Below are positions 1-5,323 of a stretch of DNA of 8,109 nucleotides, in pieces. The DNA is from an uncultured Collinsella sp. GTDB taxonomy: Bacteria > Actinomycetota > Coriobacteriia > Coriobacteriales > Coriobacteriaceae. The notes under the pieces are model-generated. The model had not been told where the DNA came from. It worked only from the letters and a program-made list of their open reading frames with translations, and searched no databases. The stretch is taken from NCBI GenBank assembly GCA_937981515.1, contig CALJNY010000081.1:1-8109 (forward strand), read 5' to 3'. Positions within the stretch are counted from its first letter, which is position 1. Each line of letters begins with the position of its first letter. Both the position numbers and the translations under genes were made by a program.

Positions 1-1
1 A

Positions 2-1330
2 CAGGTAGTTCCGATGGAGGATATCAACCTTCACTTTACCGGTGACTTCCATGCCATCGGTGCCGCTAACAACCTGCTGGCAGCCATGCTCGACAACCAT
101 ATTCAGCAGGGCAACCAGCTCGGCATCGACGTTAAGCGCATCACCTGGAAGCGCGTTGTCGACATGAACGACCGTCAGCTGCGCCATGTTATCGACGGCA
201 TTGGCGGCAAGGCCCAGGGAGTGCCGCGCGAGGATGGCTTCGACATCACTGTTGCCTCCGAGGTCATGGCGATTCTGTGCCTGGCCACGAGCATTAACGA
301 TCTTAAGGAGCGCTTGGGCGAGATCGTTGTCGGCTACAGCTATGCCGGCGAGCCCGTCCGCGCACGCGACCTTAAGGCCCAGGGAGCTATGGCCGCACTG
401 CTCAAGGATGCGCTCAAGCCCAATCTGGTGCAGACGCTCGAGGGTACGCCCGCGTTTGTCCACGGCGGTCCCTTCGCCAATATCGCCCACGGCTGCAACT
501 CCATCATGGCCACGCGTATGGCTATGCGTTTTGGCGATGTCGCCATTACCGAGGCCGGCTTTGGTGCCGACCTGGGTGCCGAGAAGTTCCTCGACATCAA
601 GTGCCGCATGACGGGCGTTCGCCCCAGCGCTGTCGTGGTCGTCGCCACTGCCCGCGCGCTTAAGTACAACGGCGGTGTCGCCAAGGCCGACCTCAACGAG
701 GAGAATCTCGAGGCTCTCAAGGCCGGCATGCCCAACCTGCTGCGCCATGTCGACAATATCCAGAACGTCTACGGTCTGCCCTGCGTGGTCGCCATTAACC
801 GCTTCCCGACCGATACCGAGGCTGAACTCGCCCTCATCGAGTCCGAGTGCCAGAAGCTGGGCGTTAACGTTAAACTGTCCGAGGTCTGGGCCAAGGGCGG
901 CGAGGGCGCGCTCGACCTGGCCGATGAGGTCATGCGCCTGATTGAGCAGCCGAGTGAGCTCAAGTTTGCCTACGAGGACGGTGCCGATGTGGCCGACGCC
1001 CTGGAAGCTGTTGCCACCAAGGTCTACCGCGCCGACGGCGTCGACTTTACGCCGGCTGCCAAGCGCCAGCTCGCCGAGCTGCGCGAGAACGGCTTTGGCA
1101 ACCTGCCGGTGTGCGTGGCCAAGACGCAGTACAGCTTTAGCGACAACGCCAAGGCGCTGGGCGCTCCCGAGGGCTTCCGCATCACCGTGCGCGAGCTCAA
1201 GGTTTCCGCCGGTGCCCACTTCGTGGTCGCGCTGACCGGCAATGTACTGACCATGCCGGGCCTGCCCAAGGTACCCGCGGCCGAGAATATCGACGTCGAC
1301 AACGACGGCAATATCACCGGCCTGTTCTAA
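2..1330 (+). CDS. fhs: Formate--tetrahydrofolate ligase, 5'-truncated by window edge
   Basis: This enzyme joins formate to tetrahydrofolate using ATP, giving 10-formyl-THF in the cytoplasmic one-carbon pathway. The reading frame is open from base 2 and enters with QVVP before the Met at base 14. That Met is internal: [11 protein letters not shown] is a conserved internal stretch of the family. Full-length enzymes are about 555-560 residues, and 442 are visible, so roughly 115 N-terminal residues, including the P-loop, lie upstream of the window. Counted from the Met at base 14, conserved blocks are [13 protein letters not shown] (148-160), [11 protein letters not shown] (182-192), RALKYNGG (214-221), [33 protein letters not shown], and the C-terminal [14 protein letters not shown] followed by the [14 protein letters not shown] block. 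The stop is TAA at 1328-1330, and a strong terminator follows 25 bases later, so fhs ends its transcript. The frame is intact and the codon use is high-GC. Identification is essentially certain. Confidence 0.97.
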   Translation, partial: QVVPMEDINLHFTGDFHAIGAANNLLAAMLDNHIQQGNQLGIDVKRITWKRVVDMNDRQLRHVIDGIGGKAQGVPREDGFDITVASEVMAILCLATSINDLKERLGEIVVGYSYAGEPVRARDLKAQGAMAALLKDALKPNLVQTLEGTPAFVHGGPFANIAHGCNSIMATRMAMRFGDVAITEAGFGADLGAEKFLDIKCRMTGVRPSAVVVVATARALKYNGGVAKADLNEENLEALKAGMPNLLRHVDNIQNVYGLPCVVAINRFPTDTEAELALIESECQKLGVNVKLSEVWAKGGEGALDLADEVMRLIEQPSELKFAYEDGADVADALEAVATKVYRADGVDFTPAAKRQLAELRENGFGNLPVCVAKTQYSFSDNAKALGAPEGFRITVRELKVSAGAHFVVALTGNVLTMPGLPKVPAAENIDVDNDGNITGLF

Positions 1331-1355
1331 GCCCGCCTCCCATAGCCGCTTGCCC

Positions 1356-1391
1356 GCCCCGTCGCGCCACCAAGGCCCGGCGGGGCTTTTT
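1356..1391 (+). terminator. Rho-independent terminator of fhs
   Basis: GCCCCGTCG (1356-1364) pairs with CGGCGGGGC (1378-1386) as a 9-bp stem with one G-T wobble. After a C-C mismatch the stem continues with GCC/GGC (1366-1368/1374-1376) and closes with a five-base loop. TTTTT follows at 1387-1391. It lies 25 bases after the fhs stop codon. Confidence 0.9.
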
Positions 1392-1422
1392 GATCCGCAT
1401 GCGACGGAAGGATTACGGATCA
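1387..1422. repeat. Terminator-linked 36-base repeat, copy 1
   Basis: It starts in the T-run of the fhs terminator and reads TTTTTGATCC, six variable bases, GACGGA, six partly variable bases, then ACGGATCA. The same pattern with identical spacing occurs at 3835-3870, again in the T-run of a terminator. Within it, GATCCG (1392-1397) and CGGATC (1416-1421) are inverted repeats that could form a small stem. The function is unknown. It may be a dispersed intergenic repeat or a secondary terminator element. Confidence 0.6.
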
Positions 1423-1466
1423 TTTTGCGGCTGTTGGGTCAATGAGACTATCCGTATTGGGTCGTT

Positions 1467-1628
1467 CGTCCAAAACTATGCCGGTTTACTACGATGAATT
1501 GGTATACCTCGACCATATCTGGATTTTCCGATAATGACCGATTCGTCTACCTGCGGTTTTGTTTTTCTATAAAGTAGCGTGCTCAGGTTCGGGCGATTTA
1601 TCGTAGTAAACCGGCATAGTTTTGGACG
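1467..1628. repeat. Element bounded by perfect 29-bp inverted repeats
   Basis: Bases 1467-1495 and 1600-1628 are exact reverse complements over 29 bp. After one G-T mismatch, three further inner pairs match (1497-1499 with 1596-1598). The arms contain CAAAACTATGCCGG and its reverse complement. The 104-base spacer includes the 8-bp palindrome GGTATACC (1501-1508) and is AT-rich. No transposase is present. The arrangement resembles either a non-autonomous miniature inverted-repeat element or a large structured intergenic repeat able to form a 29-bp hairpin. No target-site duplication is visible directly outside the arms (TCGTT before, TGGCG after). The true element may extend past the arms. Confidence 0.75.
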
Positions 1629-1720
1629 TGGCGGCAATGTTGCGCAACAAGAATGGGGATTTCTCTCGTATGGTGTAGTTGGAAGAATTGCGCGGGCGCA
1701 TTGCGGCTGCGACGAGAGAC

Positions 1721-1725
1721 AGGAG
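1721..1725 (+). promoter_or_regulatory. Shine-Dalgarno fixing the zinc-ribbon protein start
   Basis: AGGAG lies five bases before ATG at 1731. The in-frame upstream ATG at 1653 has no comparable site, and its extra 26 residues do not resemble the family, in which a CxxC motif typically begins within the first few residues. Confidence 0.8.
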
Positions 1726-1730
1726 ATGCG

Positions 1731-3770
1731 ATGTATTGCACCAAGTGCGGAGCTCAGATACCCGATGGCTCCACGTTTTGCACGAGCTGCGGCGCTCGCG
1801 TGGGTGGCGCCGAGGACCAGGCGGAGCCCGTGGCGTTTCCGGTAGGGGATAGTGCGCTGGCGGGCGACCCTGCTGCGCCCGCGCCGTCATCAGCTCCTGC
1901 GGGGCGGCAGGCCGCGCAAGGTGCTCCGACTCACATGGCGGCACAGCCTCAATATGAGCAGCCGTTCGCCGAGCCCGCTGAGTCGATCGATCTGACGCCT
2001 CAGCCCAAGAAGCCCAAGCACAGGGGCCGCATCGTCGCGGCCGTTATCGGTGGTGTGGCCGTTGTTGCCATTGTCGCCGCTATCGTGATCGTGCCGCGTA
2101 TCGGCGCATCTTCCGAGGTGACCTCGGGTGGCAAGGGCTATGTTGTCTGCGCGTGCGAGACCAAGATTCTGCCCAAAAACAGCAAGGGCAAAAAGCTCAA
2201 GAACTATACCGTCGAGCTGGCGCCCGCGAATGGCAAGGGCAAGAGCTACACCATTAAGGTCGATGGTGAGGACGGCTTTGCCATGGAGGACTTTGGCGTG
2301 CTGCCCGACCAGAAGTACCAGATGACCATTACTTCGGGCAAGGGCAAAAAGAAGAGCACCAGCACCATGAAGGTCGACTACGCCAAGGAGGGCTCGGACG
2401 CCCCCAAGAACGTCGAGCTCACGCAGTCCAAGAAGGAGGCCAAGGCCTCTGCCAAGGCGGCGGTCAAGACGGCAAACGAGCTGTTCACCGACAAGATCCT
2501 CGAGTACCAGAAAAAGTACGGCGAGGGCGAGGCTGTTGAATTCGATGAATATACGTATGGAGCCCAGGGTGTTGCTTACGCAAAACTTGTTGACTTTGAT
2601 GGCGACGGCCAAGATGAGCTACTGATTGAGTATTCCGATGAACCGGTGGACCGTGTGGATAACGCGGCCGCTGCGCATCTTGAAGTCTGGGCGTATAAGA
2701 ATGGCAAGATTGAGAAGGTCTACACGCCAGAGGCGATCGTGGGCACTCAGGAAGCGTGCGTGACTTTGGGTGCTACTGAATATGCGGGTAATATTGGATT
2801 TACGCAGTGGTTTGACCATGGGAAGGAAATTAAACAAAGCGACGTCTCTGGCGAAAGTGGCCCTTCTGCTCATGAATACCAAGTTAAATTCATCGGGTAT
2901 GATGGTCAATCATTCAAGGCAATGACAGACCTTATTCCTCTGAGGGAATTCAACTCTGGCTTTTCTGGCGTTTATGGCGTGTTATTTTCCGATAAGGACT
3001 CGATAAACGAAACTATCGCAACGGTGGCCACGACGCTGGAGCAGCTGAAGTCGAAGGACTCTGACGATGCGCAGGCGAGCTACGAGGCCGTTTCTGCCAC
3101 GCAGGATGTCAACTTTACGGCTGCGGTTGGCGAAGGCCCGCTGGATCCGTCCCCCGATGACACGTGCCAGATCACGGCTACGTGGACCTATCCCCAGGTA
3201 AAGGGCCAGGGCGTGGGCGTCGCCAAGTTTAACAAGGATATGGTCCAGCTCGTCGCGGATACGCTCGACGCGAGCAAGCAGGCCTCGATGGACGACGAGG
3301 ACAGCCGCGTGACCATGATGTATACCGCCGAGATCGTCTCGATCGATGGCGATATCGCCTGTGTGCGAACCTACACCGATAGCTATCAGCCTCCGTATCG
3401 ATCGGAACGAGTGACAAGGTCGGCGTACTACAACCTCAAGACGGGTGAGCAGGTTTCGCTCGAGGACTCGCTCGCGCAGCACGGTCTTTCGTTCGACACG
3501 CTCAAGAGCGAGGCCAAGCAGGCGATTAAGACGGCGAAGCCGGATATAGACTCCGTGTCCGAAGACAACATCGACGATGACGATAACTTTACCGAGGATC
3601 ATTTCTACTACGACGGCAAGGGCTACATCGTTGTCCTCGATACTGGTGAGTTTGACTGCATGGCATGGGATACGCACGACTTGGTTGCGCACGCCTTCGA
3701 CTCGAGCTATTCCTGCGGTCAGGATGTAACGCCCGAGCGAGCCAAGGCCACATACGTGCCCAACGAGTAG
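1731..3770 (+). CDS. Membrane-anchored zinc-ribbon protein with calcium-loop-like and DUF3298/RsiV-like regions
   Basis: The product is 679 residues. A zinc ribbon at the extreme N-terminus uses C3, C6, C17 and C20 (MYCTKCG...FCTSCG). A Pro/Ala/Gln-rich linker (about 24-97) follows, then one membrane helix at about 101-122 preceded by basic residues, which predicts N-in, C-out topology. Outside lie a Lys/Gly-rich beta-type region (about 126-231), an Ala/Lys-rich helix (about 233-263), and a module with an EF-hand/dockerin-like loop, DxDxDGxxD at 288-295. The C-terminus (about 460-655) has YYNLKTGEQVSLEDSL and HFYYDGKGYIVVLD, resembling DUF3298/RsiV-type extracytoplasmic domains. That resemblance is inference. 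The stretch coding for residues about 266-426 is clearly lower in GC than its flanks. The gene stands alone with its own terminator. Its role is unknown; a cell-envelope or sensing function fits the architecture. Confidence 0.9.
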   Translation: MYCTKCGAQIPDGSTFCTSCGARVGGAEDQAEPVAFPVGDSALAGDPAAPAPSSAPAGRQAAQGAPTHMAAQPQYEQPFAEPAESIDLTPQPKKPKHRGRIVAAVIGGVAVVAIVAAIVIVPRIGASSEVTSGGKGYVVCACETKILPKNSKGKKLKNYTVELAPANGKGKSYTIKVDGEDGFAMEDFGVLPDQKYQMTITSGKGKKKSTSTMKVDYAKEGSDAPKNVELTQSKKEAKASAKAAVKTANELFTDKILEYQKKYGEGEAVEFDEYTYGAQGVAYAKLVDFDGDGQDELLIEYSDEPVDRVDNAAAAHLEVWAYKNGKIEKVYTPEAIVGTQEACVTLGATEYAGNIGFTQWFDHGKEIKQSDVSGESGPSAHEYQVKFIGYDGQSFKAMTDLIPLREFNSGFSGVYGVLFSDKDSINETIATVATTLEQLKSKDSDDAQASYEAVSATQDVNFTAAVGEGPLDPSPDDTCQITATWTYPQVKGQGVGVAKFNKDMVQLVADTLDASKQASMDDEDSRVTMMYTAEIVSIDGDIACVRTYTDSYQPPYRSERVTRSAYYNLKTGEQVSLEDSLAQHGLSFDTLKSEAKQAIKTAKPDIDSVSEDNIDDDDNFTEDHFYYDGKGYIVVLDTGEFDCMAWDTHDLVAHAFDSSYSCGQDVTPERAKATYVPNE

Positions 3771-3798
3771 AGCAAAGCGGCAGGGAGTAATCTGAACT

Positions 3799-3839
3799 GT
3801 CCCCGGTGACGCAAAACACAGCGCCGCCGGGGACTTTTT
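3799..3839 (+). terminator. Rho-independent terminator of the zinc-ribbon gene
   Basis: GTCCCCGG (3799-3806) pairs with CCGGGGAC (3827-3834). The stem continues with a T-G wobble and a G-C pair, then after an A-C mismatch CGC pairs with GCG (3810-3812/3821-3823). TTTTT follows at 3835-3839. It begins 28 bases after the stop codon at 3768-3770. Confidence 0.88.
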
Positions 3840-3877
3840 GATCCCTTGGGGACGGAGGAAAAACGGATCAAAAAGTC
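3832..3877. repeat. 13-bp inverted repeat between convergent genes
   Basis: GACTTTTTGATCC (3832-3844) is the exact reverse complement of GGATCAAAAAGTC (3865-3877), with a 20-base spacer. The left arm shares GAC and the T-run with the plus-strand terminator, so the two folds compete. The right arm touches the first base of the minus-strand gene's stop codon (3877-3879). It could help terminate minus-strand transcription, but no T-run follows the hairpin on that strand, so a simple intrinsic terminator is not shown. Confidence 0.6.
3835..3870. repeat. Terminator-linked 36-base repeat, copy 2
   Basis: TTTTTGATCC, six bases, GACGGA, six bases, ACGGATCA. This is the same layout and spacing as copy 1 at 1387-1422, and it also begins in the T-run of a terminator. 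The spacers differ (CTTGGG here, GCATGC in copy 1), and the second gap is GGAAAA here against AGGATT in copy 1. Confidence 0.6.
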
Positions 3878-4113
3878 TAGCCGCGCTGGAGGCCGAAGAG
3901 TTTGGCGTTGCGCTCGGCGACCATCATATTGATGTCGGCGATTTCCATCTCGCCGTTAACGTAGGGCTGGTAGGTGCCATATGGATCGCCGACCCCCAAG
4001 CTGCAGCTTCCGCAGTTGTCGCAACTGCCGTTGCCGCAGCCCGCGAGCGCTAGCTTAATGATCTCCTCGCGCTCGGTACGCGTCGTGTCCTTGATGAGCT
4101 TGCTTTTTGCCAT
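3877..4113 (-). CDS. Small protein with a CX4CX2CX2C motif, function unknown
   Basis: The product is 78 residues starting MAKSKLIKDT. GAGGAA lies four bases upstream of its ATG (4118-4123 on the plus strand) and decides this start over a much longer open frame reaching 4560. A charged N-terminal helix (about 1-22) leads to four closely spaced cysteines, C26, C31, C34 and C37, in a Gly/Asn/Ser-rich segment (CGNGSCDNCGSC). Then come an aromatic stretch (YGTYQPYV) and an acidic, Met-containing C-terminus. I do not recognise the family. Four cysteines in this spacing could bind zinc or an iron-sulfur cluster, or could form disulfides. No signal peptide is seen, so metal binding in the cytoplasm is the simplest reading. 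The gene converges on the large zinc-ribbon gene and diverges from the gene at 4251, with 137 bases between starts. No convincing promoter was found there, only a TATGAT on the minus strand at 4180-4185 without a good -35. Confidence 0.8.
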   Translation of the reverse strand: MAKSKLIKDTTRTEREEIIKLALAGCGNGSCDNCGSCSLGVGDPYGTYQPYVNGEMEIADINMMVAERNAKLFGLQRG

Positions 4114-4250
4114 GACGTTCCTCGATTCGCTTGTGACCGTCGGCCGCGCATGTCTTGTAGATACCGGCGGGCTTTGCCCATCATAGGCTTTTGCGCGGGT
4201 AGAATGCATGGATAACTTGATGCTTACGGGCGACGGAAAGGAATCGTTGC

Positions 4251-4826
4251 ATGGACCAGGATAAGACGACCGTAATGGGTGGCTACGGCTCCCCGCGGAC
4301 GGGCAATGGCGCCGATGAGACCCGCGTCGTGCCGGACGCTCGATACGCTTCGCCCGATGCGACCCAGGCCTCGGCCGATCCCACGCGCGTTGTGAATTAC
4401 GGGAACACAGCGCAGGACCCGTATGGTGTCTCGACGCAGAGCCCCTACGGCAACGCGGCGGCAGACCCTTATGATGACCTGCTTCAAAATCCCATTCCGC
4501 AGCCTCAGCAGACGACGTATATGCCGCGCACGGCGCAGGCCCGGCCTCGTTATGAGTCACGCGATCCGCATACGCGCCAGCCCTATCGCGAGTATCCCAA
4601 ATCGATTCCGCAGTATGGTGAGGGCGAGAAAGAGGTGCCGTCGCGTTCGTCGAGCGTGATCAAGAAGATCCTCATCGTGCTGGCGATTTTCTTTGCCCTG
4701 TCGGTTGTGTTTGGCTTCGTGTCGGGCATGCTCAACAAGCGGGGCGCCACGACTGATACCACGGCCGAGCAGACCGAGACTACCCCGTCCGGCACCGTCG
4801 ACCTGAGCGATATCCCGGGGCAGTAG
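4251..4826 (+). CDS. Single-pass membrane protein, N-terminal part before an in-frame TAG
   Basis: The open part is 191 residues. AAAGGAA (4236-4242) sits eight bases before the ATG. The N-terminal 130 residues are hydrophilic, low-complexity and rich in Pro, Tyr, Gln and Asp, with recurring short motifs: DKTTVM, DETRVV and DPTRVV, and several DPYG/SPYG units. A membrane helix runs from about 138 to 161 (KKILIVLAIFF...), preceded by Lys-Lys, predicting a cytoplasmic N-terminus and an outside C-terminus. A Thr/Glu-rich linker ends at DLSDIPGQ, where TAG (4824-4826) stops translation. The same frame stays open for another 128 codons and encodes a PASTA-like domain, so this is very probably the first part of one 320-residue protein. 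If translated as is, it makes a membrane stub without its outside domain. A TAGAAT at 4200-4205 is a possible -10 box, but its best -35 (TTGCCC, 4174-4179) is spaced 20 bases away. Confidence 0.75.
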   Translation: MDQDKTTVMGGYGSPRTGNGADETRVVPDARYASPDATQASADPTRVVNYGNTAQDPYGVSTQSPYGNAAADPYDDLLQNPIPQPQQTTYMPRTAQARPRYESRDPHTRQPYREYPKSIPQYGEGEKEVPSRSSSVIKKILIVLAIFFALSVVFGFVSGMLNKRGATTDTTAEQTETTPSGTVDLSDIPGQ

Positions 4827-5213
4827 TGGGCTAACGCCAAGAAGCTCCTCAAGTCGCGCGGGGCCGATCTTTCGAATGCCGTGATCCTGACCGATGATGG
4901 CTCAACACCTGTTGTCGACGCCAACTGGGTGGTTACGTCTGCCTACTATAACGACAACGGTAACCTCGAGATTCAGCTCACGCGCAAGGACAGCTCGTCG
5001 GGCAACGCGTCCGGCGACCAGGGCACCACGGACAGCTCGAGCTCCAACACGCTGGAAGACCTGAGCAACAAGGCCCAGGAGCTTGGGGACAAGGCCCAAG
5101 AGCTGGGCGACACGGCTCAGAATCTCGGCGATACCGCACAGAACGTGGGCGATATGGCAACCAACGCCTGGGATGCCCTGCAAAACGGTATTTCGAGCGC
5201 ACAGGGAAACTAG
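4827..5213 (+). pseudogene. Downstream fragment of the split membrane protein gene, PASTA-like domain plus heptad tail
   Basis: It continues in frame from the TAG at 4824-4826 and ends at TAG 5211-5213. The first residues are WANAKKLLKSRGADL, and the pattern IPGQ (before the stop), then AxxLLxxxGxxL, then DANWVVTSAYYNDNG and a final beta strand LEIQLTRK, resembles a PASTA-type domain. The family assignment is inference. A Ser/Asp/Gly linker and a tail of seven-residue repeats follow. A GTG at 4881 could in principle start a 110-residue product, but it has no Shine-Dalgarno and would cut off the first part of the domain, so independent translation is unlikely. There are no further stops or frameshifts, which points to a recent mutation, a tolerated stop, or a base error. 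A convergent bidirectional terminator follows. Confidence 0.7.
5070..5174 (+). repeat. Tandem 21-base repeat coding a heptad repeat
   Basis: There are five units of 21 bases: KAQELGD, KAQELGD, TAQNLGD, TAQNVGD and a diverged MATNAWD, followed by ALQNG. The period of seven with regularly placed Leu/Val and Ala predicts an amphipathic or coiled helix at the C-terminus of the split membrane protein. The first two units differ at only a few bases and look like the most recent duplication. Confidence 0.85.
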
Positions 5214-5247
5214 CGGCCAAGCGGCTAGAGCCTGAGCGGTGCAAACA

Positions 5248-5315
5248 AAAACGGGACGCAGGATTGCGTGACCGGGCGCATAGGCGCGTTGGTCGGCGGT
5301 CCTGCGCCCCGTTTT
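5248..5315. terminator. Bidirectional terminator between convergent genes
   Basis: AAAACGGG (5248-5255) pairs with CCCGTTTT (5308-5315). After one A-C mismatch, CGCAGGA (5257-5263) pairs with TCCTGCG (5300-5306). The total is 15 pairs around a 36-base loop. A run of A on the left and T on the right gives a U-run on both strands, so it can end both the gene finishing at 5213 and the transporter gene finishing at 5324. Confidence 0.85.
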
Positions 5316-5323
5316 GCTGTCGA

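Larger units (their letters stand above)
1331..1730. other. 400-base intergenic region between fhs and the zinc-ribbon gene
   Basis: No convincing gene is seen here. From left to right it holds the fhs terminator (1356-1391), copy 1 of the 36-base repeat (1387-1422), a short AT-richer stretch, the 162-base inverted-repeat element (1467-1628), and about 100 bases leading to the Shine-Dalgarno at 1721-1725. Composition drops sharply relative to the genes: 27 of 60 bases are G or C at 1501-1560, against 43 of 60 at 1021-1080 inside fhs. Within 1629-1720 I see TTGCGCAA (1640-1647) and TATGGT (1669-1674), but their spacing of about 23 bases does not make a credible sigma-70 promoter, so the start site of the next gene is unresolved. 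Confidence 0.7.

Noticed and set aside
1653..1730. N-terminal extension of the zinc-ribbon protein from ATG 1653
   Set aside because: No Shine-Dalgarno precedes it, while AGGAG stands five bases before ATG 1731, and the zinc ribbon then sits at the extreme N-terminus as expected.
1567..1944. 125-residue minus-strand open frame crossing the inverted repeat and the start of the zinc-ribbon gene
   Set aside because: It overlaps the real coding sequence antisense, has Arg/Pro-rich shadow composition, and its end is simply the repeat arm.
4174..4205. Promoter TTGCCC ... TAGAAT for the gene at 4251
   Set aside because: The 20-base spacing and weak -35 make this too uncertain to list as a feature.
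4114..4560. Long minus-strand extension of the small cysteine-motif protein to 4560
   Set aside because: It runs antisense through the coding start of the gene at 4251, and the internal ATG at 4113 has a clear Shine-Dalgarno.
4824..4826. Amber codon reassignment or pyrrolysine insertion at the internal TAG
   Set aside because: TAG is the ordinary stop of at least three other genes here (3768-3770, minus-strand 3877-3879, 8086-8088), and no recoding structure is evident. Occasional read-through cannot be excluded.
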